Shown: in pieces, positions 37,645 to 54,356 of the stretch
How the letters are laid out: every line of letters starts with the position of its first letter
Numbering within the stretch: position 1 is the first letter of the stretch
Source: Hormiphora californensis
Lineage: Eukaryota > Ctenophora > Tentaculata > Cydippida > Pleurobrachiidae
Direction of reading: 5' to 3'
DNA: 64,000 bases
Assembly: GCA_020137815.1 (NCBI GenBank)
Contig: CM035353.1
Coordinates: 1,330,310-1,394,309, forward strand
The notes under the pieces: model-generated
Databases searched by the model: none
Seen by the model: only the letters and a program-made list of their open reading frames with translations
Told to the model about the DNA's origin: nothing
Translations under genes and position numbers: made by a program

Positions 37645-39940
37645 AGTGCACTATACTAGACAGGGTATGGCGCCGCCAGACAGACACTAGACAGGGTATG
37701 GCGCCGCCAGATAGACACTAGACAGGGTATGGCGCCGCCAGACAGTCACTAGACAGGGTATGGCGCCGCCAGACAGACACTAGACAGGGTATGGCGCCGC
37801 CAGATAGACACTAGACAGGGTATGGCGCCGCCAGACAGTCACTAGACAGGGTATGGCGCTGCCAGACAGACACAAGACAGGGTATGGCGCCACCAGACAG
37901 ACACTAGTGACTAGACAGGGTATGGCACCGCCAGATAGACACTAGACAGGATATGGCGCTGCCAGACAGACACTAGATAGGGTATGGCGCCGCCAGACAG
38001 ACACTAGACAGGTTATGGCGCCGCCAGACATGGAAACTAAGCAGGGTATGGCGCCGCCAGACATGGAAACTAAGCAGGGTATGGCACCGCCAGACAGTCA
38101 CTAGACAGGGTATGGCGCTGCCAGACAGACACTAGACAGGGTATGGCGCCGCCAGACAGACACTAGACAGGGTATGGCGCCGCCAGACATACACTAGACA
38201 GGGTATGGCGCCGCCAGACATACACTAGACAGGGTATGGCGCCGCCAGATAGACACTAGACAGGATATGGCGCCGCCAGACAGACACTAGACAGGGTATG
38301 GCGCCGGCAGACAGACACTAGACAGGGTATGTCGCCGCCAGACAGAAACTAGACAGGGTATGGCGCCGCCAGACAGACACTAGACAGGGTATGGCGCCGC
38401 CAGACAGTCACTAGACAGGGTATGGCGCCGCCAGACAGACACTAGACAGGGTATGGCGCCGCCAGATAGACACTAGACAGGGTATGGCGCCGCCAGACAG
38501 TCACTAGACAGGGTATGGCGCTGCCAGACAGACACAAGACAGGGTATGGCACCGCCAGATAGACACATGACAGGATATGGCGCTGCCAGACAGACACTAG
38601 ACAGGGTATGGCGCCGCCAGACAGACACTAGACAGGTTATGGCGCCGCCAGACATGGAAACTAAGCAGGGTATGGCGCCGCCAGACATGGAAACTAAGCA
38701 GGGTATGGCGCCGCCAGACAGTCACTAGACAGGGTATGGCGCTGCCAGACAGACACAAGACAGGGTATGGCACCGCCAGATAGACACTAGACAGGATATG
38801 GCGCTGCCAGACAGACACTAGACAGGGTATGGCGCCGCCAGATAGACACTAGACAGGATATGGCGCCGCCAGACAGACACTAGACAGGGTATGGCGCCGG
38901 CAGACAGACACTAGACAGGGTATGTCGCCGCCAGACAGAAACTAGACAGGGTATGGCGCCGCCAGACAGACACTAGACAGGGTATGGCGCCGCCAGACAG
39001 TCACTAGACAGGGTATGGCGCTGCCAGACAGACACTAGACAGGGTATGGCACCGCCAGATAGACACTAGACAGGATATGGCGCCGCCAGATAGACACTAG
39101 ACAGGATATGGCGCCGCCAGACAGACACTAGACAGGGTATGGCGCCGGCAGACAGACACTAGACAGGGTATGTCGCCGCCAGACAGAAACTAGACAGGGT
39201 ATGGCGCCGCCAGACAGACACTAGACAGGGTATGGCGCCGCCAGACAGTCACTAGACAGGGTATGGCGCTGCCAGACAGACACTAGACAGGGTATGGCAC
39301 CGCCAGATAGACACTAGACAGGATATGGCGCTGCCAGACAGACACTAGACAGGGTATGGCGCCGCCAGACAGACACTAGACAGGTTATGGCGCCGCCAGA
39401 CAGAAACTAGACAGGGTATGGCGCCGCCAAATAGACACTAGACAGGATATGGCGCCGCCACACAGACACTAGACAGGGTATGGCGCCGCCAGACAGACAC
39501 AAGACAGGGTATGGCGCCGCCAGATAGACACTAGACAGAGTATGGCGCCGCCAAATAGACACTATACAGGATATGGCGCCGCCACACAGACACAAGACAG
39601 GGTATGGCGCCGCCAGACAGACACTAGACATGATATGGCGCCGCCACACAGACACTAGACAGAGTATGGCACCGCCAGACAGACACTAGACAGAGTATGG
39701 CGCCGCCAAATAGACACTAGACAGGATATGGCGCCGCCACACAGACACTAGACAGGGTATGGCGCCGCCAGACAGACACAAGACAGGGTATGGCGCCGCC
39801 AGACAGACACTAGACAGGATATGGCGCCGCCACACAGACACTAGACAGGGTATGGCACCGCCAGACAGACACTAGACAGGGTATGGCGCCGCCAGACAGG
39901 GTATGGCGCCGCCAGACACTAGACAGGTCATGGCGCCGTC
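37645..39940 (-). repeat. 31-bp GGCGCC minisatellite, right array (opposite orientation)
   Basis: About 73 units, the reverse complement of the left array (GTATGGCGCCGCCAGACAGA + CACTAGACAGG). Higher-order copies are visible, for example the rare variant ACATGGAAACTAAGCAGG doubled at about 38028-38075 and again at about 38651-38700. Open frames are artefacts. Confidence 0.95.
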
Positions 39941-39967
39941 GCTCGATCTAATTGAACCAAAACGGGG

Positions 39968-40434
39968 TCGGCAACGCCTGGGGGGGGGGGGGGGGGGGTG
40001 GGGTGACACGTAACACTTTGTAACACTTTGTAACATGTGCAGAAAACTTTTTGTGCACGTTACATGTTACAAAGTGTTACATAGTGTTAAAAAGTGTTAC
40101 ATAGTGTTACAAAGTGTTACATAGTGTTACAAATTGTTACAAAGTGTTACAAAGTTTTACAAATTGTTACAAAGTGTTACAAAAAGTGACCAAAAAAATT
40201 TTTCTAGCGTAAAATACCGAAATAAATTTTACGTATTCGTATTCGGTTGAACCTAAGACACTGTTTCATGGTGTTTTATACAACAAAATCGGGTGTACGG
40301 ACCGGTTTTAAGCCATATAAAATATGTAACACTTTGTAACATTTTGTAACACTTTGTAACATGTGCAGAAAACTTTTTGTGCGCGTTACATGTTACAAAG
40401 TGTTACGTGCAGTGTCACCCCCCCACGCCTGACA
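39968..40434. mobile_element. MITE with GTGTTACAAA tandem core
   Basis: Imperfect inverted ends (G-run then GGTGACACGTAACACTTTG at left; complementary GTGTTACGTGCAGTGTCACC then C-run at right). GTAACATGTGCAGAAAACTT occurs near both ends. The middle holds about ten 10-base units of GTGTTACAAA/GTGTTACATA. No coding sequence is seen. Confidence 0.6.
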
Positions 40435-40608
40435 GCGAATTCGCTTTCAATTCTGGCAGTGGCACCAGACAGCCGACAACAGGGCGGTGACGTTACACTA
40501 ATATTAAAACTCCTGTATTCTGCAGAATACAGGCGTTTTAATGAAACAGAATGCTGTTGTATCCTCGCAACTACCACACCGCGTGTCCTATCATAGACTT
40601 CATAGTAT

Positions 40609-40761
40609 GGAGACGTGGAGTGGTCAATTAGTGAGGGGTGGGAGTAGATCTTTCAACAAGTCACATGTTCAGTGTTCCTATGGACTTAATAGGAACAGTG
40701 AGCATGTGACTTGTTGAAAGATCCCCTCCTACACCTCACTAATTGACCACTCCACGTCTCT
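40609..40761. mobile_element. 150-bp fold-back MITE
   Basis: Near-perfect hairpin with arms starting GAGACGTGGAGTGGTCAATT and a centre GGACTTA (about 40681). The arms have a few mismatches near AGTAGATC / GATCCCCT. Family unknown. Confidence 0.75.
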
Positions 40762-41516
40762 ATAGCATCCCCTCCCACAATAGTATCAGCTGCCCAGTAC
40801 CACAAATTCCTCTATTCTCATTCCCTAATCGACTTCCTAGAGCTGCTGCAGTACTCTACAGCTACACTATAGCCACAATTGCAATGGAAGTGGCACTTCA
40901 TACCAGTTGGCGATCTGGATCACAACAGCAGCTCTACACGCCACAATTTGCCACATAAACTGCTCGATGTGTATGTCCGTATGTATATTATTGCATGTGC
41001 GCGGCGGACTGGCTCCCTACAAAATGCTAGCAGTAACACTTTCACAGCGCGCAACCTCCCTCAAAATGTAGACCCCCCTTGGGGTTGGTGGGCTGCGCGA
41101 CATGACAGAGTTGATGTGGCAAATCGAATGAGACATTTGTACATTCACACGAAATTGAGAGAAGAGAAAAAATACCTTGATACAAAAATACACAGTCACA
41201 ATAAATAGAAGAATAAGGAAATATATAAACCTGTATCGAATAAGTAAAATAATTAAATTTAGTTGTAGAAAAACGAAATCCCACAAAAATAATAAATGCT
41301 ATCAAAAATAAGGCGGTTAAATAGTTCTCAAATACATTTAATACATAGAAAAACGTTGTAGAAATGACATGAAATTATTAAGGTGGCGCTGTAGAAAAAA
41401 CCGCATTATTTAATTAACTAGAGGCACGATGTGTCACGCACATCACAGTTCCAACCCACAACACACACACTATTGTACAGAGGTACTGACACCCTGTACC
41501 GACATGCCTTCAGACG
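40762..41516. other. Non-coding, 3' side of the dynein gene
   Basis: No gene is supported on the plus strand. The stretch includes the probable 3' UTR of the minus-strand dynein gene, which ends at 41517. Confidence 0.4.
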
Positions 41517-44963
<3,447 letters not shown>

Positions 44964-45018
44964 CCCTCCTAGCTAAAAATTTAAACTTTAAAGTCAGGTG
45001 ATAGGCGGAGAGATAGAT

Positions 45019-45031
45019 AGGGAGAGAGAGA

Positions 45032-45070
<39 letters not shown>
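45019..45070. repeat. (AG)n microsatellite upstream of the dynein gene
   Basis: About 50 bases of GA repeat, 60-110 bases upstream of the dynein start codon; possibly in its 5' UTR or promoter. Confidence 0.85.
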
Positions 45071-45073
<3 letters not shown>

Positions 45074-45227
45074 AGATAGTTGGAGGCTGGAACTTGAGTG
45101 GCCCCCGCCCTTTTTTTTTTCTTTGGGGGTCCTACGCTCACACACATCTATAATTAAACACTCCTGCACTATTCCAAGATGGGGGTCGGGGGGAGGGGTA
45201 GTAGAAAAACGGTTACCGGAAGGGGGG

Positions 45228-45331
45228 CAGGAACCGACCGACACAAGTAAACAACCGTCAACCAATCAGAACTCGTAAGTTAGTCACGTGATGGTTCAGC
45301 TCAGGGACTTTCCTGATTCGGTCGGTTCCTG
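45228..45331 (+). mobile_element. hAT-type MITE, 8-bp duplication, diverged core
   Basis: 104 bp from CAGGAACCGACCGACACAAG to GATTCGGTCGGTTCCTG, flanked by AAGGGGGG on both sides (45220-45227, 45332-45339). The interior is shorter than in other copies. Confidence 0.88.
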
Positions 45332-45339
45332 AAGGGGGG

Positions 45340-45682
45340 CTAATAGGGGGGGGGGATCAAGGGGCTATAAAGAGGGGGCTTATTAGAGACAAACAAACCC
45401 TCGGTAAATTTATATTCCAGGATTTATATGGAAGCCGAGTATTCTATGTAACCAAAACTAACACTAATATACAATAGATATATATTAATTACTTTGAAGG
45501 CCTTTTTTTATTCAATTAATATTTAGGAACGACAAAATGTTAGTTTATAACTTTTTTAAAAATGAGTTTCTTTCTTTATCTAAAAGATCTATTGTTTTTG
45601 GGGCTGTAAAAGGGACACATGTGAGAGATATGAATATACTATGAAGATTGTAGAGTCCTGTATTTTACAATGATAGATTCCA

Positions 45683-45717
<35 letters not shown>

Positions 45718-45771
45718 ATATATCTCTCACTCTATCTCTCTTGAAAACACACCACCTATGTAATCACACAT

Positions 45772-45813
<42 letters not shown>

Positions 45814-46014
45814 GGTAGTGGTATATTTATATAATAACAGTCGTTCAGAAGTTTTTTGAGAAAACAAAAATCACATATGTCTACTAAACCCAGATCTCTC
45901 TCAACGCGAGTAGTTCCCAAAATACAAGGCGGTGTTTAAAAGTGTGTGGGGGGCTTAGAAAGTGTTATATAAAAAGATAGACACAAAGAAGAGAGAGAAA
46001 CACAACGTATAAGG
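45340..46014. other. Non-coding spacer between the dynein gene and RhoA
   Basis: Contains (CT)n at about 45688-45714 and a (CA)n microsatellite at about 45775-45811. No gene is supported. Confidence 0.5.
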
Positions 46015-46123
46015 CAGGAACCGACCGAAACAAGTAAACAACCAATTAGAACTCGTTATTTAGGCCACGTGACTGGTTATCGGCCAATCAGGGACCAGTA
46101 TTTCCTGATTCGGTCGGTTCCTG
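46015..46123 (+). mobile_element. hAT-type MITE, intact, 8-bp duplication
   Basis: 109 bp from CAGGAACCGACCGAAACAAG to GATTCGGTCGGTTCCTG, flanked by GTATAAGG at 46007-46014 and 46124-46131. Confidence 0.92.
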
Positions 46124-46457
46124 GTATAAGGGGAACTATTATACCAGGAGTTGTTTTTACCCTCCTTTACGGGGCGCGGTGAGGCAGGGTAGGGCAATAC
46201 CAGGAGAGGTAGCTATTATTGAAAAGAGAATGAGGTACCATGCAATGCTATATGTCCCATAGAAAGTTAGAGAGTGAAGATGATTTTGTAGTACAGTCTC
46301 AATCACTTATATATAAACAGTGATTTTCACGGGCTTTGCAACTACTATGCAGAGAAAGTGTTCGAGTATTTAGGAAGCAAGGGGGAGGAGGGGAGCTGGA
46401 TCACAACTTCAACCCAGCTCCGACCCTATTCTCCGTTAGTTTTCGGAGCTGATCCCT

Positions 46458-47632
<1,175 letters not shown>

Positions 47633-47809
47633 CTACTTAAGGTAGTTCAAGGTTAGTTACAAAGCTTGGTGTATTATAGTATGTTGTATACGCGAACAGA
47701 ATCCCCCAAAATCAATGACGTTTGTTATTACTGATCTGCGTATACAAATATTGAATGCAAATACAATTATTCATATCCCGCTTTTAGACCTAGATGCATT
47801 TTAAAGTCT

Positions 47810-49640
47810 GAAAACCTGGGACGGTCCTCAATCGAAGAACGCCGAACCAACAAAAAGGGGCCCTTTTGTTACACAACTTTTTCAACAAGCGCCCTAAAGG
47901 GAAATTCAAATCTGCTACGAACCCCAAATTTTGGAGGGCGCAAGGGTGAAGTAAACCCGGGAAGATGAATGAAGAAACGTGTCAGGGTTGCCTTGGGCTG
48001 CCGAACCAAGAACAAACTCACGGGGGCCGTGAGAGGGGCCCAATTGGCAACGTTTTGGCCCCGGAAGCCGGATAAGGCAGCTTTTAAAAGGAAAAAGGGA
48101 AATTACGAAAGATTCAGGCAGCTTAAAAATCTTGTTTTTGTGGGCAAGTTTTTAGTGGAGTGAAAGAAAGGAGGAAGTGGTTGGGGGTTTTTGGGGGGGG
48201 GGGGGGTGGGGGGGTTTAGGCCTTGAAATTCGCCCAGTACGTGACACCCAAACCCTTGGGGTTTTGGCGAAACCAGGGGAATCCAGGAAGCGAACGCCCC
48301 CAAAACAACCAGGGTTCGTCGGGAACGGGTCCCATCTTTCCACGCGAATTGGGCCTTATTTTGGTAAGAATTTCTTACGATGTAAAAGGGGTTTTGGAAA
48401 ACGGCGCAACCATGGGGTTTCTGGGGATGGCCACGCCCGAAAGGAAAATTTTAAAACGAACCGGGACCAAATTTTGGTTTTTCGGTTTGGCCCACGGGTT
48501 TTTGAAATTTTTATTTTGGGCCCAAAGGGAACCCGAGGGGGCCCCCTGTGGTGGGTCGGGGTAAAAATAGCAAACAAAGTTGAATTTTAACTAAAAGGGA
48601 ATGAGTTTTGGTTTTATTCTTTTCCATTTTGGCCCCGCAAGGGGACGTTGCGGGCCCAGCTTAAAAACTTATACTGACGAACCGGTTTTTAGGTTAGGGC
48701 TAAAGAGGGTGCTTTAAGGGGGTGGGTTGGGGGTTTAAATTTAAATAAATTTTGGGAAACCCCAAAAACGGTTGGATGGTTTGGGGTAGAGATTAAGTGA
48801 ATTCAACTTTTTTGAACAACGGAAAGGTAACAGGGCCTCCAAACACCAATCGAAACGGCGCCCAGGGGGGCCCGGTCATGCGGGACAGAAAGGGAAGAAG
48901 AGTTGGGGATTTGACTGAGGGTTCCCCTCCAGGGAAAAACTCGAGGACGATGTATCCCCCCATTGTAAATTGGAGGACCTTTGAAATTTTTCCTTTTGGG
49001 GGCACAGGCAAAGTAACCTTCACATTTTACCAAACTTAAAAACTAAATCAGAAATTAAAAAAATTGAGATCGAGGGAAACCATTAACTACTTGCCTTTTT
49101 TAACAAGAATAGAAAATATGAAAAATAACCCATTTGCCAAAATTTGGCAGTAAGGGGGCATGGTTTTATTTAATCCCCCTTTACTGTACTTTTGATTGGG
49201 TTAACAAATTCCAATTGGGCTGAGGAAACCGGGGGAATGAACCCGACACCAGGTCGGTGGGTTTCTCCCATTCCACCATCGGGAGACGTTTGCACAGTCG
49301 AAACACAGGGGGGGAGAGGAGGGAAAATAACGGAAAAATTCCCATAGAAGGGGGCCCATGCTATAAGCCATGGGGGGGAAAAAAAAGAATGATTTGGGGG
49401 CGAAAGGGCGCCACGGTTTACTAGTTAAGACAGGCTGCCTTCCGTTTTTTGTGTGTTGTCCCAGTTGAAATGAGTTGAGTCTTTTCTATTTTCCATGGAA
49501 GGAGAAGAGAGGAGAGAGGAACGGGGTTGAGAAATTGTGAGATACGGAACATTGCCGTCTGGGCCCCCAAACTGGGTTAAAAGCTATTAGTTTAATATCG
49601 AAAGTGAACTACCCGTCTATCAGGACCAAAAGGACTGTAC
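47810..49640. other. Low-quality or degraded sequence
   Basis: Same texture as 17.4-20.3 kb: stretched homopolymers (GGGG, AAAA, TTTT) throughout and no plausible coding. Open frames here on both strands are not credible. Confidence 0.6.
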
Positions 49641-49664
49641 TCCACAGGTCAGCGGGGGCTCCTA

Positions 49665-52306
49665 TTAAAAGGGAACCATAAAGAAAAATTCATTTATAGT
49701 CTCCGATCGATACTTATTCAGTGATATTATCTTATCCCAAGATTGCACAGATGGGTTCCGTAGAATTCGTCCATAGTAAGCCTCTATGACCTCCAAAGTG
49801 CTCCGTTTTATCGATCTTACCAATGAAAAACTTGAGGCCTTCGTTCCAAATCTGACCATTTCCGAAGACATCCTCAAACTCCCTCAGAAGGATCACTGGA
49901 AAGAGATGCGAAGACGACTGAAACGATGATAATACCACACGATAAAGCCAAGGGATTCTTCAGGCTTATACCTGAGTTAGCACGATGGAGTCCAGCCCTC
50001 ACACCTCTCACTCGAAACATGCTCAAGATGGTCATGGCCATGACTGACACTGCACTTCCCAGTAGTGTTGACAATACCCAGAGCGTCAGCAGTACCTGCT
50101 AGCGAGCCAGTAAGTTCTGTCTCTCGCAGTAGTCTTCCCTGTAAAGCATCAGACAAATGCAATCGCCAGAAGATAGACACCAGTTAGAAGATCTCCGACT
50201 GCTAATGGTTGCTACAAGCAGTCGGTTTTCAAGACAAACCTGACTTTCTACTGTTTGTAGTTCAAGAGAAACCTTTCCCAACGTCCACAAGTTCAATCCA
50301 ATGGCGAGAGATCCTAATATAAACGCGCTAGTTTTTAAATGGTATCCTTGTAGAATTTCTTTTCCACACCTATCGTTGCACTCATCTGATAAGTCCATAC
50401 AGTTGGGAACCCCGTCGCACATCTTGTACAGAGGAAAGTATAATTGATGACTCTCACCTTCTGAGGTTTTGCACCGGAAGTTATTTTCACATTTTTCCTC
50501 ATCGCTGCCATCTCCACAGTCATCGATCAGGTTGCAGACTTTCTCAAACGGTAGACACTTATTATTATCGCACTCGAAGATCTCCTGCCCGAAAGATTGT
50601 TTCTTTGTCGTCACAAATGTTAACACATTTTCGTTGGAAACTGTGTACAATCTGTTTTTGATCTCAGCCGGACACGAATCTAGTTTGAGCGGACTTTTCG
50701 ATATTGGACAAGTTTCACTACAGACACCCAGACACGACAGATAAACGTATACCTCGCCAAAAGCGTAAAGACAGGAAGCTTTTTTAGGAGCTGTCACCGT
50801 GGTCTCACGGTCAATACCAAAGATTTTAGAGTTCCGCATCTTAGACGAGCTAAATTCAGAACAATCTCCTACCAGATTTATCACGTTTTCAAGTCCAGGT
50901 AAACACTGGCCTATGTACTTGTTCCAAACAGTGTCCTGGACGGCCTTGTGGAACACCTCGGAGACCAGTCTCCTACAGACGGCGTTCTCGTTCCCACACG
51001 TGTCTACACCATCACAAAGAAGATTGGATGGTATGATGCTCCGGGGACCAAACTTGCAGTGAAACACGTCTTTGCACGTGGCGCTGTCCACTACAAACCT
51101 TCGAAATTTACCTGTTCCGCAAGTGGGCCATAGGTCCAGGATCTCATCTTCCCCGTCAACACAGTCCTCAACGCCATCCCCCAGCCAATAGATGGGAAAC
51201 GATGGAGAATACAGGTCAGGCCGGAATTTCCTCTTGCATCCAGTGCCAGTCATCCACTTGCAGTGGAGTTCGTCATGACCGTTAGGGCAATCGCGGGTGT
51301 CATCACAAACCTGGTGCTTGTGGATTCTACAGGTAGATGTAACATCCACACAGAGGTTATCCAGCTTATCATCACAGAGCCCCTGACTTAGTCCACCACA
51401 CACCATCACCTTGGAGACGGTGGACATGTACCCTCCTATGGGACAGAAAAGGGCCACCCTGGCCGGATCGGAGCAGTTAGTCTGTTCCATGAAGTCGAGA
51501 CAGTGTGGAGAATAAAAGTACCCCTTTGATTCGATAGTTACAGAGTCACTGAGGTCCCATCTCCACCTGTGGTTCACTCGGATGGTGGTACATCGGGTGA
51601 AGTTAAAGATTGGAACTTGATACAAATCACCCACATAGTTGATTGTACACGTTGCCACGTCTGGCTGATCGTGTGCACATGATCTCATGTCACCAGACAC
51701 CCCGCAGATATTCTTATAATAAAAGTTGAAAACACAGGCTAGTATGGGGGAGGTCCACCCGTTTCTCTCACTGCACAGGTACCCGTATGTGAACTCACCA
51801 CAGTGTATTTCATCCTCACACGTGATTGTATCACATACACCGTCACACGCCTGCGTCACGCTGTCACACACACCCGTGAAGTTGTTGCCCCTGCACTCGT
51901 CACCAAATGCCGGATTGCAAATGTCCATGATGGCCCGGGGGAAGAAAGCGTGAGGTCCCGCCTTACAGGCTGCCACCCCACAGAGGCCATCCATCTCGGA
52001 TGTTACACTGCCCACCCCTGGCAGGTAGCCACACATCTCGTAATGATACGGATCATGGGGGCATGTCGTGTTGAAGGTCCACCTGTCCGATTTTAGGGCA
52101 TAGTAGTAATCTTTAGAGTTGTGGCACTGAAACAAGGTGAGGCCGTCAACGTAGTCTGTGTTGGAGAACTGGTGGGTACATACACGCTTTAAAAAGCCAT
52201 TCAAGGGGGTGATCTTGCACTCCAGAGGGTGCAGGAAGCATTCCCCCGAAATAGCCAGTAACTGCAGAATAGTAATACCAACTGCGGTTCTCAATCCGAT
52301 GGACAT
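49665..52306 (-). CDS. LDLa-repeat receptor with broken 7TM region (GRL101/relaxin-receptor-like)
   Basis: From ATG 52306 the frame is open for 735 residues without introns, to 50099. Residues 1-23 are a signal peptide (VGITILQLLAISGECF). The ectodomain is Cys-rich, with LDL-receptor class A modules at about 319-350 (CDDTRDCPNGHDELHC), 578-606 (CNLIDDCGDGSDEEKC) and 611-643 (MCDGVPNCMDLSDEC). A first membrane helix lies at about 660-681 (AFILGSLAIGLNLWTLGK). After residue 702 homology continues in other frames: GDLLTGVYLLAIAFV (TM2), STLLGSAVSVMAMTILSMFR (TM3), then LALSCGIIIVSVVFASL (TM4) near 49.9 kb. This resembles LDLa-containing class A receptors of the LGR/relaxin and mollusc GRL101 type. 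At least four to five indels would be needed to join the frames, and no TM5-7 is recognised. Either sequence error next to a poor tract or a pseudogene. Confidence 0.75.
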
Positions 52307-52629
52307 TGTCCGCTAAAAGAATACAATATTAAAGTCAGGGTTTTTGAAGATGTCACCCGAAACTCATTAGGGTTTCAGTGACCACTATTGAGTTGTTCGT
52401 AGGCGAACGTCCATTGGGAACACTAAGGCTCCTAATAGGATTACGGCATTTGGGATGAATTTCTCATTGTCCTCTTTGATACATCCTGTATTGTCTACTC
52501 TTGGGTGTTCAGGTCCATTGCAATCGGTCTAATTGTGGAATCACATTACCTGCATACTTAAGCAAATGCCAATGGGATTCTGTGGTGCCTTTAAATGTCC
52601 TCTTGGCTAATCAACCAAACTAATTGGTA
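52307..52629. other. Upstream region of the receptor gene
   Basis: No coding is supported. Probably the 5' UTR and promoter of the minus-strand receptor gene; no specific element is recognised. Confidence 0.35.
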
Positions 52630-54047
52630 ACATTTTTACCAAAAATTTTTAGTGGCCTGTATAGAATTTGGCCCCGGGGGGATTTTCAAATTTCCCGATA
52701 GCTTCCAAAATTAATCCCCAATGGACTATGGTAGACTACGCGACTTTTAAAATTGACACGTACTCCTGAAAGGGGAAATTTAAAACTATCTTTGGCAAAT
52801 TTGGAAATTAATCCCTAGCCAAAACATATTTGGAAAAATTTCGACTCAGGAAAATTTTTTTCGAATGAATGCCATTTCTTTTAAAATTGAGAGGAAAAAA
52901 AAGAAAAGAGCAGGAGGTAAAAGGGTAAGAAGTAGAGAAAAGCGTAAAAGAGGCCCAGAACTGAAAGGAAAAACTTGGGGGACTTTTTTTGCCACCACGT
53001 AAATCCAAAGGGGAAAAGGAGAAGATTGGTAAAATGTGTGAAGCAAATTGGTACAATAATCGTGAGACAATACATAATTTGCCAAAATTCGACCTCAGCA
53101 GCCAAGATTTTTATCTACTCCGCCCTTTCCTTTAATGAGTGACAAAGGAGCGGAGCCGAAAGATAAGGGGGAATCGAAAGAACCCAAATTTTCCGTGCAG
53201 GCACCGCTTTTTGCTTTCTTGCAACAATTTTTAGGGGGGGGGGGGGGGCCAATCCCCCTTTTTGCCCAATTATCTCAATTAGGGAAATTTACCCACCTCT
53301 GAATTTAAATTTTCAGATTAGCGACAAAACGGAAAAGGGTTTTCTTGTTAACTAATTTTTTTTTTGGGTTTCACTGTTAAAAAAATCGACGGTGGGGCCC
53401 CCTCTTTTTGCATCATCGGGGCTTATCTTTCCATGGGGCGTTCTTCGTAAAAAAAGGACTGGTATTATCTCTGAGTTCTCATTTTCATTGGGGTGGGGGG
53501 AAATCAAAAAATCACTAATAAAGAAATGAAACGGATCCTTAATACCGCTTTCCCAGCAATCCGGATACTCAACGATTCGGTGAGGATCACATGACCTGAC
53601 TAACTTTAAGAAACATGACACTGTATCTCCTGTGGCGGTCCAATTTAACTGATCTCGGTCACATTGGAAAGTTAATCGATAGCCAAACATAATTGGTTAA
53701 ATTTTTGACCGGAAAATATTTTTTCTAGAATGAATGACCATGTTCATTCCGATAAAAAAAAGAATTTTGAGCTAGAGGTCTAAAATTTTGGTCAAGTTAT
53801 TTATTTGTCTCATAGAGTAGCTGTACCAAATTTTAGCACTCCACGATATCTGGAACTATGGTAGACTTAGGGGGGACTTTTTATTGCCACACACGTACAT
53901 CAACAAATGAAAAGGAGAAGATTGGTAAACTACTGTGTGAAGCAAAATTTGGTACAATAACTCCGTGAGACAAATACATAATTTGACCAAAATTTCAGAC
54001 CTCTAGCACAAAATTTTTAATCGGAATGAACTCGCCATTTCTTTTAA
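52630..54047. other. Low-quality stretch with a repeated segment and a fold-back arm
   Basis: About 52990-53100 and 53900-54005 are diverged versions of the same sequence (AAAGGAGAAGATTGGTAAA... then TACATAATTTG). 53560-53895 is one arm of the 15448-16321 fold-back family, with indel-rich differences. Unusual homopolymers again suggest low base accuracy. No gene. Confidence 0.55.
53560..53895. mobile_element. Solitary arm of the Tc1/mariner-type fold-back family
   Basis: It matches the right arm of the 15448-16321 element from CAACGATTCGGTGAGGATCA to TTATTGCCACACACG, then TA. The partner arm is absent or unrecognisable upstream. Confidence 0.6.
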
Positions 54048-54218
<171 letters not shown>

Positions 54219-54304
54219 GCAGTAAGTTATCCTACTACAGCAGGCCCTGCTTTTCACGTTCAGTCTGCATGACATGATGCCACCCCCAACTGATTTTTTC
54301 CCCG

Positions 54305-54356
54305 CCCGGGTGAATGCCTTCGGCATTCACCCGGATGCCTTTTGCAAAAAGGCATA
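54305..54356. repeat. Two adjacent short hairpins
   Basis: First: CGGGTGAATGCC-TTC-GGCATTCACCCG, a perfect 12-bp stem. Second, immediately following: ATGCCTTTT-GC-AAAAAGGCAT. On AT-rich animal DNA this pair stands out; function unknown. Confidence 0.6.

Noticed and set aside
35188-39940. CRISPR-like array
   Set aside because: Units are contiguous with no unique spacers, in animal DNA with no cas genes; this is a minisatellite.
48177-49039. Open frames of 76-137 codons on both strands
   Set aside because: Same low-quality texture; no recognisable protein.
50469-52096. Plus-strand frames antisense to the LDLa receptor
   Set aside because: Shadows of a long, clearly coding minus-strand frame with signal peptide and LDLa modules.
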